A DNA stretch of 41,302 bases from a virus: IMG/VR virus record IMGVR_UViG_3300044681_000464, positions 1 to 41,302 of that record. One strand, written 5' to 3'. Shown here in pieces: positions 1 to 7,316 of this stretch. The notes under the pieces were generated by a model. It was not told the DNA's origin, searched no databases, and saw only the letters and a program-made list of their open reading frames with translations. The translations under genes were made by a program, and so were the position numbers. The first letter of the stretch is position 1; each line of letters starts with the position of its first letter.

Positions 1-1812
1 CCCGTTGCCCCACTTCACCGGCTGGTTGCCCAGCATGGAGATCCGCCCATCAATGAACGTGTTCCCGTCCGGCTGGGTATGGACCAGTTTATACAGCCCG
101 CCGGTGTCCTTTTTGTATTTGAGATAGTCGTCTTCCGAGTCGTAGAAAATGGTATGTGTCCCGTCGGCAGGGCGGGCCACCCTAGAACCTGGCAACTGTT
201 TCACCGTAAGCGTGTCGTCAAACACGTTTGTGAACGCATCGTATGCCACGTTCCGGTCTTGCATATAAACCGTCCCACCCTCAGCGTCCCTGTTGTTTCC
301 AAAGGCTATGAGATTGTGGTTGAGGGCAAGGTTGTCGCTGTACCAATCAACCCGTGTTGCGCTGTTTACCTGATCGCCACCATAGAACGCCGACATCCAG
401 TTATTGAAAAACGACCACTCGGAATATTTGGCTCCAGAGTATGGGTAGATGTTTCCGATTACTGCCTGTTTTTCGGTTGGCCCAGCTTGCGTGTTCGTCC
501 AACTGTTGATGTCAAACACGTTGTCCATGACGACCAGATTTGAGATGTTGAAATAACCGGAAATCTCAAAGCCTGACTGAACAACATTGCCTGTTGTCAG
601 TGGCAGTTTCGACACCAGACGAAACGACGACGGGGTTGTTCCGTAGTTCCTGAACCTATTGCCGGTGATGGTGACGCCGTTGAAAAAACTAGCGTTTGCC
701 GTGCTTTCATAAAACCTGAATCCGACCCGCGCACCATCAATCACATTGTTCGCGTATGTGATATTCCGGTTGGTCCATGTGTCACCGCACCATAATGCCG
801 ACCCATAGAATTTTTTGATGAGGTTGTCCCTGGCGATCAGGTTGGTGCCGTAAAGCGTGATTCCCAACAACTGCCCGTCCGAGCTCCAGCCACTGCCGTC
901 AATCGTGTCGGTCAACCCGATATCGTGGATGTAGTTGTTCTCCACTATCGCACTCCCGTAGCTGATATGGGCAACGATCAGGCTGGCGTCTGCGCCGGGG
1001 TAAGTCAGATCGTAGTCACTGTAGTCGTAGCATGGCGTGGTGACTTCGCATCCTGTGATTCGCGACTGAAGCCCGCGTGGAAACACTCCGCTGTCAACTA
1101 GCGCAGGGTCCACTCCCCAATCGCTGATCAAAATCGGAAACACCTCGCTGTAGTTGTAATTAGTGGAAGGCGGAACAATCTCGTTATTCAGTGACCCTGC
1201 ACCCCAACCAATCGCCTTCACGTCATCAATTTGCAAAGCGCCGCCACCAAGTGCTATAGTGGACAGGGTTATGGGTTTTGTCGGAATCGCTGGAAAATGA
1301 ACAGCCCAGTTTGTGTTGGTCTGGTTGGACATGTTACCGTCCACGGTGAGTCCACGAACGGTGATATTGGTGCTGGGTGCTTCCGATCGGATAACATGAT
1401 ACTTGCTCTGAGGTGAGTTGGTCGATATCGACGCATAACCAGGCGAACCATCCATGAGCCGCAGCGTCGTCAACTCCTTGCCAGCTCCAATGAGACGCTG
1501 GTTGGACCCCATCATGATCCTGAGCGACGTGTCGTATTGGCCTGGGCCAAGGTAGACCGTCCCGATGGTCGCCAGCGCGTTGGTGATGGCAGCATAGTCA
1601 TCCAGCCCGTCATCGGCTACCGCACCAAAGGACTCAGCCCTGCTGACGGCAAGGCTGTAAACCTCGTCGAAGTTGCTGTTCACCTTGACGAAGGCGGAGC
1701 GCAGCGTGTCACCGTTACCCGCATCTGGGGTGCCCACGTTGATCGTCTGCTGGGCGGCACTACACCCTACGGGCAGTGCCGCGATGAGGATGGCTAGGAG
1801 TTTTTTCAGCAT
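1..1812 (-). CDS. Beta-helix (pectate-lyase-like) tail protein, 3' end cut by the window edge
   Basis: An open frame of 604 codons starts at ATG 1812 and runs off base 1 without a stop. The product begins with a hydrophobic signal-like segment (MLKKLLAILIAALPVGC). It continues with the 'NGDTLRSAFVKVNSNFDEVY' type segment that is common near the N-terminus of phage tail fibres, then 'FGAVADDGLDDYAAITNAL', the usual opening of a pectate-lyase-type right-handed beta-helix. Repeated short strands such as 'ITGCEV', 'VENNYI' and 'ITGNRF' follow. The likely role is a tail fibre or spike that binds or cleaves surface polysaccharide. It starts 2 nt after the previous stop (TAGCCATG) with no clear ribosome site, so translation is probably coupled. 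The leader is odd for a virion protein because phage tails assemble in the cytoplasm. Enzymatic activity cannot be judged from the sequence. Confidence 0.82.
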   Translation of the reverse strand, partial: MLKKLLAILIAALPVGCSAAQQTINVGTPDAGNGDTLRSAFVKVNSNFDEVYSLAVSRAESFGAVADDGLDDYAAITNALATIGTVYLGPGQYDTSLRIMMGSNQRLIGAGKELTTLRLMDGSPGYASISTNSPQSKYHVIRSEAPSTNITVRGLTVDGNMSNQTNTNWAVHFPAIPTKPITLSTIALGGGALQIDDVKAIGWGAGSLNNEIVPPSTNYNYSEVFPILISDWGVDPALVDSGVFPRGLQSRITGCEVTTPCYDYSDYDLTYPGADASLIVAHISYGSAIVENNYIHDIGLTDTIDGSGWSSDGQLLGITLYGTNLIARDNLIKKFYGSALWCGDTWTNRNITYANNVIDGARVGFRFYESTANASFFNGVTITGNRFRNYGTTPSSFRLVSKLPLTTGNVVQSGFEISGYFNISNLVVMDNVFDINSWTNTQAGPTEKQAVIGNIYPYSGAKYSEWSFFNNWMSAFYGGDQVNSATRVDWYSDNLALNHNLIAFGNNRDAEGGTVYMQDRNVAYDAFTNVFDDTLTVKQLPGSRVARPADGTHTIFYDSEDDYLKYKKDTGGLYKLVHTQPDGNTFIDGRISMLGNQPVKWGNG

Positions 1813-1814
1813 GG

Positions 1815-2159
1815 CTAGGCGGAGATGAAAAACACGCCGACGTTGGATGTGCCGGTGCCGGTGATGCCGGTGATGTTCGCCTGACACCCATCCAATTCAA
1901 TGAATCCGCCCTTGCCGTCGTTGGCTGCGGAACCACCGGCGAGGATGATCTCGCCGCCGGTTCCAAACGTAGCAGTGCCGCCAACGCGGATCGCGACGGG
2001 GTTGGTTCCGTGGTTTTCCAAACGGACGCGGTATCGCTTCCCGTTGGCGCGATCCAGCACCGGCAGGATTTGCGTGCTGGTCGTCCCGACCGACACATTG
2101 ACATGCGATGCCTGCGCGGCACCGAACAGCATGGGAAACGTCTGCGTGCTTAAACTCAT
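1815..2159 (-). CDS. Small virion protein, possible head decoration or head-tail protein
   Basis: This 114-residue product begins at ATG 2159, which overlaps the upstream stop as ATGA and has a GGAAAG element upstream. It is rich in Gly, Thr and Val, with alternating beta-strand character ('VNVSVGTTSTQILPVLDRAN', 'KRYRVRLENHGTNPVAIRVG'), and looks like a small all-beta structural protein. It lies two genes after the major capsid gene and directly before a tail protein gene. That position suits a decoration, head-completion or fibre-attachment protein. No family is recognised with certainty, and a longer in-frame start at 2243 is less likely because it would overlap the upstream gene by 88 nt. 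Confidence 0.75.
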   Translation of the reverse strand: MSLSTQTFPMLFGAAQASHVNVSVGTTSTQILPVLDRANGKRYRVRLENHGTNPVAIRVGGTATFGTGGEIILAGGSAANDGKGGFIELDGCQANITGITGTGTSNVGVFFISA

Positions 2160-2527
2160 GAGTAAACTTTCCGAAATCTTGTGTTGGTAGGTGCCGACCC
2201 GTATCCCACCTGCAATCGGGTTCCTCCGCAGTTGACGCGACACTCGGGCACCTGTTGCTCGTATCGCCTTAAAAACGCCTGATCCTTCCAGCAGTCGTAT
2301 CCCAGGCGCTGCCCCCAGTAGTGGAATGAAGTCGGATTTATCTCCATCCGCAGCCTGCCCAACCCCTCAATCGCATTCCGTTGGGAACCGGAGTTCGCCA
2401 CACCCAGACGCTTGTTGTTGATCTCGGCGGACACCGCTTCCATGTTCCAGCCGGTCTGGATCTCCTTGATCAATCCATCGACCAAGTCCTCCGGCATCTC
2501 TGCCAACATTCCCTCGTAAATACTCAT
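2156..2527 (-). CDS. Hypothetical head-module protein (possible head completion)
   Basis: The product has 123 residues and begins 'MSIYEGMLAEMPEDLVDGLI'. The central part reads 'INPTSFHYWGQRLGYDCWKD', followed by 'PECRVNCGGTRLQVGY'. I recall a similar 'fhyWg.rlGyeCW.D..F' pattern in uncharacterised small proteins next to capsid genes in other phages, but I cannot name a family. It lies between the major capsid gene and a small beta-rich virion gene, in the late operon. The start has no Shine-Dalgarno sequence. Instead a strong hairpin (2537-2576) lies just upstream, in the 63-nt gap after the capsid gene. The role is unknown, with head completion or assembly the most plausible from position. 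Confidence 0.75.
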   Translation of the reverse strand: MSIYEGMLAEMPEDLVDGLIKEIQTGWNMEAVSAEINNKRLGVANSGSQRNAIEGLGRLRMEINPTSFHYWGQRLGYDCWKDQAFLRRYEQQVPECRVNCGGTRLQVGYGSAPTNTRFRKVYS

Positions 2528-2536
2528 GAGTGCGGA

Positions 2537-2576
2537 GGGGCGAGACCGAGGAACATCAAAAACTCGATCCCGCCCC
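2537..2576 (-). promoter_or_regulatory. Strong RNA hairpin after the capsid gene
   Basis: In the minus-strand transcript, positions 2576-2563 pair with 2550-2537 as a 14-bp stem that includes two G-U wobbles, with a 12-nt loop. No U-tract follows, so it does not look like a rho-independent terminator. It fills most of the gap between the major capsid gene and the next gene and ends 9 nt before an ATG that lacks a ribosome site. An mRNA processing or stability element, or a translation control structure, is the best inference. Confidence 0.5.
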
Positions 2577-2590
2577 CTGAACGAAACTGA

Positions 2591-3643
2591 CTAGGTCGCG
2601 GAGTTGAACTTCGCCAGACCCGTCGGGTTTTTGACGACCAAACCGGCGAACGCCTCGATCACACGGTTGGGACCGGCACCGGTATCGGGCAGATCCTTCA
2701 CGCGAGGCATCATGCCGTAGCGCACGGCAACGAGATCGAAGTCGATCACGTAGCCCTTGGTCGGAGCCGCCACAAACGAGCCGGACGTGGTTGCCCCGAT
2801 GAAGTTATCGGGAACGATGTTGAGCGTTCCAAAGTCGCCCTCAAACACCCCGATGGAGTTTTTGTAGACGGTGTTGCCCAACTCCTGATTGAAGGTGCGA
2901 ACACTCTGCTGGGTGAAGGTGTTCGTGCCGCCAGTCGTGGTGGACTTCGCCTGCGTCAGGTTGGTGAACGCACGCTTCAGCGCGGTGCCGCAGAGCAGAT
3001 CATACGACTGCACGGTGCCCACCTCGTTGTAAATGGAGGTCAGCACGTCCTGCAAGTTCGTGTCGGTGAGCGAAGCCGTCGCTGTCGAGTTCACGGAACC
3101 AGCCGGGGTGCGGTAGCCTACGGCGACCTGCGTCCCAGTAGGACCACCGGCCCCACCGTCGGTCTCCAAAAACTCACCCATGCCCTTGGTCAGGTAACCA
3201 ACGGTGCCGTTGTCCACGCGGGCGTTTTGATCGGTGGACAGGAACGCCGCCTCCATGTCGCGCTTTAGCTCGACCATGCGCTTGGCAGTCTGCCACTGCA
3301 ACTCGTTGCCCTTGCCCACACCGGCAACATTGCTCAGTGCCTGGGCGAGGAACCCAACGCCGGTGCTGCGGCGGAACACCTGCCCGTAGTTCGCAGCCTC
3401 CTGACGGCTGGTCGTGACGTGGGTCGCGTCTCCGGTGGTCACGGCGGTGCCGTCAGCGACCGAGCTGTTCGTTCCGAGCGGATCGGAATACTTGGTCATG
3501 GACCAACGGAACAGGGAGTTGCCCAACTCCTTTTCCTTCGGTGCCATCGAAATGAACGGGGTGGACTTCGCATCCACCAACGAAATGTAGTCCGCGAGTT
3601 CCTCGCGCACGATCTCCTGCCCTGGCTCCAACAACATACTCAT
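2591..3643 (-). CDS. Major capsid protein (SU10/DUF5309-like, HK97-fold type)
   Basis: This 350-residue product follows the scaffold gene directly, has an excellent ribosome site (AGGAGGAG), and is in the classic position for the major head protein. The N-terminus 'LADYISLVDAKSTPFISMAP' leads to 'NSLFRWSMTKYSDP' and then 'QVFRRSTGVGFLAQALSNVA' and 'MVELKRDMEAAFLS'. This is the order seen in the SU10-type (DUF5309) major capsid family: an N-arm, a Trp-containing strand, then an acquired-tolerance segment with a helix bearing 'ELkrDmEaA'. It would form the icosahedral shell. The length is typical for the family. The family assignment is by motif memory and not by alignment, but the role as capsid protein is well supported by context. 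Confidence 0.88.
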   Translation of the reverse strand: MSMLLEPGQEIVREELADYISLVDAKSTPFISMAPKEKELGNSLFRWSMTKYSDPLGTNSSVADGTAVTTGDATHVTTSRQEAANYGQVFRRSTGVGFLAQALSNVAGVGKGNELQWQTAKRMVELKRDMEAAFLSTDQNARVDNGTVGYLTKGMGEFLETDGGAGGPTGTQVAVGYRTPAGSVNSTATASLTDTNLQDVLTSIYNEVGTVQSYDLLCGTALKRAFTNLTQAKSTTTGGTNTFTQQSVRTFNQELGNTVYKNSIGVFEGDFGTLNIVPDNFIGATTSGSFVAAPTKGYVIDFDLVAVRYGMMPRVKDLPDTGAGPNRVIEAFAGLVVKNPTGLAKFNSAT

Positions 3644-3657
3644 GGCTCAATCTCCTC

Positions 3658-4689
3658 CTAAATACTCAACAGTGCTGCTAGGTCGGCATGACTGCCGGTC
3701 TCCGACAGCCGCTTTAGGGCGGCTGCGCGTTGTCCCGCAGACTTGTCCACCGGTGCCGGACGGGCGGCTGGTGCTGATGGCTGAGGTGGTGCCGGTCGGA
3801 TCGACTGAGGTTTTTTGCCTGCTGCTGCTTCAGCCATCTTCCGCTCGCGCATGGCGCGACCGTAAAGCATGTCGCCGATCAGCAGCTTGTAGGCTGGGTG
3901 ACGCTTCGCCTCGGGGAACATTTTCAGCACCTCCTGCGCTGCATTGACTGGTCCACTGGACCGGTCGTTCCACCATGGATACGCGGCATCCACCAGTGCC
4001 TTCATCTGCCCTTCCTCGCGCAGGTATTTCGCACGGGCTGGTAGCCCGCTTCGCAAAGCCTGCCGCGCATTCCGGCGGATGTTGGCAACGTCCTCCGCAG
4101 TGAACTCCTTGTCGTCCACGACCACCCCGTCCCGATTGTCCTCGCACCAGTCCAAAACCTCCTCAGCCTTCGCCTTTTCGGCCTCCAGCTGCTCCTCGGT
4201 CAGGATGTGCGCGAACGGAATATCGGCATCGGGTGTTTTCCGCGTGCTCGACACCAGCTCACCGCGCAGTTCCTCAATCTCCCGCTCCAACTGCACTGCC
4301 CGCTCCTCCGCCTCACGGCGTGCGCGGGTCATTTTCGCCATCCGCTTTTTGAACCACTCAGGCTCATCGGCGGACGACTCCTCATCCTCCTGCCCCTTTT
4401 CCTCCCCGCCCAGTGCCAGGATCTCGTCGGGATCATCCTGCGTCTCGACAACCTCTGCACTGGTCTCCTGAGTTTCCGACTCAGACACGGGTTCCGCGAC
4501 GGGCGGCGTATCATCGCCGCCATCCTCGGATACGGTTTCGGTTTGTTCCGCAACCCCCAGCCCTCGGGCTAAAAGGTTGTCCAGATCACCGGCAGTGATG
4601 CCGTTGTGGAACGTCTGTGACGCACCCAGCGAGGGCGCACTCTCCCCAGTCGATTGAGCGGTGACTGTGTCCGTTTTTCGTTTAGCCAT
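3658..4689 (-). CDS. Scaffold / capsid assembly protein
   Basis: The 343-residue product lies between portal and major capsid genes, the usual place for the scaffold. Residues about 45-110 are strongly acidic (many Glu and Asp). Residues about 113-147 ('KKRMAKMTRARREAEERAVQ' onward) are charged and heptad-like, suggesting a coiled coil. The C-terminal third is rich in Pro, Ala and Arg and ends with a basic helical segment, typical of scaffolds that bind the capsid protein through a basic C-terminal helix. It would guide procapsid assembly and then leave or be lost. The ATG has no Shine-Dalgarno sequence and sits 2 nt after a large inverted repeat (4691-4735), so expression may be set by RNA structure. 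Confidence 0.82.
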   Translation of the reverse strand: MAKRKTDTVTAQSTGESAPSLGASQTFHNGITAGDLDNLLARGLGVAEQTETVSEDGGDDTPPVAEPVSESETQETSAEVVETQDDPDEILALGGEEKGQEDEESSADEPEWFKKRMAKMTRARREAEERAVQLEREIEELRGELVSSTRKTPDADIPFAHILTEEQLEAEKAKAEEVLDWCEDNRDGVVVDDKEFTAEDVANIRRNARQALRSGLPARAKYLREEGQMKALVDAAYPWWNDRSSGPVNAAQEVLKMFPEAKRHPAYKLLIGDMLYGRAMRERKMAEAAAGKKPQSIRPAPPQPSAPAARPAPVDKSAGQRAAALKRLSETGSHADLAALLSI

Positions 4690-4690
4690 G

Positions 4691-4735
4691 CGTAAGCAAG
4701 TGATCCCGCCCTCTCGGGCGTGATGCCTGCTTACG
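4691..4735 (-). promoter_or_regulatory. Two-part hairpin directly upstream of the scaffold start
   Basis: The outer arms CGTAAGCA (4691-4698) and TGCTTACG (4728-4735) are perfect complements. An inner stem CGCCC (4707-4711) / GGGCG (4716-4720) has a 4-nt loop. The structure ends 1 nt from the scaffold ATG, where no ribosome site exists, and it lacks a U-tract. It may be an RNase III-type processing site or a translational control element that adjusts scaffold output relative to portal. Nothing else is seen in this 72-nt gap. Confidence 0.5.
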
Positions 4736-4761
4736 ACATGGGGACCGCCAATGGAATAGAC

Positions 4762-5031
4762 CTACGACTGTTGCAAATCGCTTTGGTCACTTGGGGACAC
4801 ATACGACATGATGTTGCCGATGGTGGACTCAACTCCGGCAGCATAGCCGCACTGCCAAGCCCGCTCCCCGTCGCTTGCGTTTGGCGAAAACACCGCCGTC
4901 TGCCGCGCCTCCTCAATGTGCCGGTCCACAATGAACCGGATCGCGTCCATGGTCAGGCTGTCCCTGACGCTTTGGAGGTGCTCGCGGAGATCCTCCTCGC
5001 TCCAGTCCTTGACCCGCTGCATGTTGATCAC
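4762..5031 (-). CDS. Hypothetical protein between portal and scaffold
   Basis: This 89-residue product probably starts at GTG 5031, overlapping the portal stop as GTGA. GGAGG 6 nt upstream supports the GTG, whereas the internal ATG at 5022 is too far from it. The sequence is helical and polar ('RVKDWSEEDLREHLQSVRDS', 'DAIRFIVDRHIEEARQTAVF') with one Cys and a Gly-Ala segment. No family is recognised. Its place between portal and scaffold suggests a small head-assembly or structural accessory protein. Confidence 0.7.
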   Translation of the reverse strand: MINMQRVKDWSEEDLREHLQSVRDSLTMDAIRFIVDRHIEEARQTAVFSPNASDGERAWQCGYAAGVESTIGNIMSYVSPSDQSDLQQS

Positions 5032-7076
5032 ATCCCACCTCCCATCGGCTCCACGCCGATCCTTCCAATCTGCGCGTTTTGCTGCTGCTGGAGTTGGAAT
5101 TGGAGGTGCTGGAGATACTTCTCCATCAGTTCCTTTGCTCGTCCCTCAGCGAGGAACGCCTGCTGGTAGTTGGGGTTTTGACTCACGATGTTTTGCGTCA
5201 TCTGCAACCGCATCGCCGCCGCCGGATCGCGGTCCTGATAGACCGCCTCGTTGCCGAGATACATCTGCGCGACGGTATCGCGCTGCTCGTTGTATACCTT
5301 GGTTGCCGCACCGGCCTGGTCCTGCACGATCATCTCCGCCATGTTGGGGTCGATGGCGCGGAGTGCCAGCCCGACCAGCTTTGCGCGATCCACCACCCCG
5401 GCTGCGTCGGCGGGGAGAACGAAGTCGGCGATTGCCTTCAGTTTCGCCGTGATGAAATCGGTGTGCAGCTCGCGCACGTCGTATTTGAGAGACATGTCGA
5501 ACTTGACCGTGTCCGTATCAAACTCCACCACCATGCCGGTGATCCGCTGGATCTCCTCCGGCGAATAGTATTGGGCGCACAGGTTGACCAGCTGCCAGCA
5601 GACATTCGACCATGTGTGCAGCCAGTTGTTGACGATCCGTTGTTGCCGGAGCTGGGCGCGGGTTGGATCGCCGTCTGGACGCATCCGCCCGAAATACTCA
5701 TCCACCTGCCGCTCCACCGTGGTCTGCAACTCAAAGGCGACACGCGGCTCCCGCTGCGGCACCTCAAGGAACCCGACCTCTCCGCGCTTGAGCACCGGCA
5801 GCTGCCCCGCCGGTCGCAGGGTCAGATTGCCTGCACGCGATTTGGGCACCTCCAGCGGCGGCAGGGTTGAGAAGCTGGTGTAGTCGGCGATGGAGTCGCG
5901 CTGGATCTTCACTTCCTGCTGCCATGTAAACGCGATCTGCGGCACCCCACGGGACTCCACAACGCGCCGGTGAACGGACTCGGGCCGGTAGAGGACGAAC
6001 GGGTAGCACCCGTGCCCGTAATCGAGCAGATCCTGTTTGGCATACAGCTCGGTCCCGCCCTTGCCGATGGCGGCGGGGCAAAACACGGTGCAGTAAACCC
6101 CTGGCACACCATCCTCATCCACCTCCTTGTGGTAGGCCCAGATCACCTCGATGAAGGTGCGTTCCAGCTCATCGGTGATGCCGACCTCGGCGACATAGGG
6201 CACCCTGCCGACAAACTCCGAGCTGGAGCCTTTTGTGGCTATCGCAGCCTCCACCCACTCCTCGTTCCAACCGGCGACCGCAGCCTTCGCACGGAGCTGG
6301 TCCTCGGTCATGTATTCCCGGCGGTAGATCACCTCGGCGTGCTCCAGATCCACTGTCTCCGGCGGGATGATAATCTCGGACCACGGCACCAGGGCGGCGA
6401 CACTCGGCGAGTTGCGGCGCACACTCGGCACCGGCACCTTGGTGACACCCTGCTCACGCAGCTCGCGCACCGCTTTCAAAGCCCTGCGCTTCCTCAGTCC
6501 AGGCATCACCTGCATCAGCAGCTCGGCAACCTGATCGGCTGCGTCAGGGTTTTGGATCATCTGCGGGAGATCCGCCAGCTCCGGCACCTGCTGCCCCAGC
6601 TCCATGATCTGCTCCAGCGCGATCTCCTGATACCGGAGGCTCATCTCCTGCTGCCAGCTCACATGCATGGCAGACCAGCCTGCCGTCCACGCATACTGGG
6701 CGAGCAGCTCAACCTCCCGCGTCAGCTCGGTGTAGAGCTGGGCATTGAGCAGGTGGTCAATCAGCCGTTGCGCGGCGTGCGCCTTGTCCACGTCACCCAC
6801 CTCGGCTGGGTTCACCTTGAACCCGCCCTTCCAAAACGAGGTGGTGCAGAGGTCCACCATCGAGTTGATGACATCGTCCACCAGCGGGATGCGCGTGTCG
6901 CTGGCACCGTCGTAGGGGAACACCCGCTTGCCCTCCGGCAGGTTCGCCTGCCACTTGCGCCCGTCACCGCTCTGTCCGGCCCAGCGCGTGAATCGCACGT
7001 CGTTGGCCCAGCCCATGGGGTTTTCGCGCTCCATGCTCCGGTTGAGCGTGGACACCATCCAGTTGAGATCCTTCAT
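5028..7076 (-). CDS. Portal protein
   Basis: The product has 682 residues from ATG 7076, chosen because AAGGAG lies 5-6 nt upstream; the in-frame GTG at 7082 is too close to it. It lies between terminase and scaffold. 'FPYDGASDTRIPLVDDVINS' near residue 55 and 'WSEIIIPPETVDLEHAEVIY' in the middle are typical of large podovirus or P22-size portals, where a 'P.dg.sd.r.p' segment precedes the stem region. The C-terminus is Gln-rich with helical coil character ('HLQFQLQQQQNAQ'), compatible with a barrel helix or core contact. The role is the dodecameric vertex ring through which DNA is packaged and ejected. The start overlaps the preceding HTH gene's stop as ATGA. Confidence 0.88.
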   Translation of the reverse strand: MKDLNWMVSTLNRSMERENPMGWANDVRFTRWAGQSGDGRKWQANLPEGKRVFPYDGASDTRIPLVDDVINSMVDLCTTSFWKGGFKVNPAEVGDVDKAHAAQRLIDHLLNAQLYTELTREVELLAQYAWTAGWSAMHVSWQQEMSLRYQEIALEQIMELGQQVPELADLPQMIQNPDAADQVAELLMQVMPGLRKRRALKAVRELREQGVTKVPVPSVRRNSPSVAALVPWSEIIIPPETVDLEHAEVIYRREYMTEDQLRAKAAVAGWNEEWVEAAIATKGSSSEFVGRVPYVAEVGITDELERTFIEVIWAYHKEVDEDGVPGVYCTVFCPAAIGKGGTELYAKQDLLDYGHGCYPFVLYRPESVHRRVVESRGVPQIAFTWQQEVKIQRDSIADYTSFSTLPPLEVPKSRAGNLTLRPAGQLPVLKRGEVGFLEVPQREPRVAFELQTTVERQVDEYFGRMRPDGDPTRAQLRQQRIVNNWLHTWSNVCWQLVNLCAQYYSPEEIQRITGMVVEFDTDTVKFDMSLKYDVRELHTDFITAKLKAIADFVLPADAAGVVDRAKLVGLALRAIDPNMAEMIVQDQAGAATKVYNEQRDTVAQMYLGNEAVYQDRDPAAAMRLQMTQNIVSQNPNYQQAFLAEGRAKELMEKYLQHLQFQLQQQQNAQIGRIGVEPMGGGM

Positions 7077-7267
7077 TGACACTCCTTTATCAACGCTTTG
7101 ACGTCACTGAGTCTGTAGCGTTTGTGGTTGATGCAACCGACCGTCACCGGTCGGATCAGTTTGCACTGGAGGAATTTCATCCATGTGGTCCTCCCCACAC
7201 CTGCATATTTCATCGCCTCACTCGGGCGCAGCAGCACCTCGTTGTCCGGTCGTTCGTCAATGTTCAT
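7073..7267 (-). CDS. Small HTH (excisionase/AlpA-like) DNA-binding protein in the head module
   Basis: This 64-residue product resembles the winged MerR/excisionase-type HTH fold: 'LLRPSEAMKYAGVGRTTWMK' gives helix-turn-helix, then 'IRPVTVGCINHKRYRLSDVK' gives the wing and the last helix. A good ribosome site (AAAGGAG) precedes ATG 7267. The gene sits between large terminase and portal, where one would not expect a recombination directionality factor. It could regulate late genes, or recognise packaging DNA as a terminase accessory. A second, unrelated-looking HTH gene of the same class lies at 18536-18733. Function beyond DNA binding is not shown. Confidence 0.78.
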   Translation of the reverse strand: MNIDERPDNEVLLRPSEAMKYAGVGRTTWMKFLQCKLIRPVTVGCINHKRYRLSDVKALIKECQ

Positions 7268-7316
7268 GGCTCACTCCTTTGTCAACTGGACAACCCGTGT
7301 CATGGGTGTGTCCACC

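Noticed and set aside
5970-7079. 369-codon plus-strand frame opposite the portal gene
   Set aside because: Shadow of the portal coding strand; His/Leu/Arg-rich with no motif.
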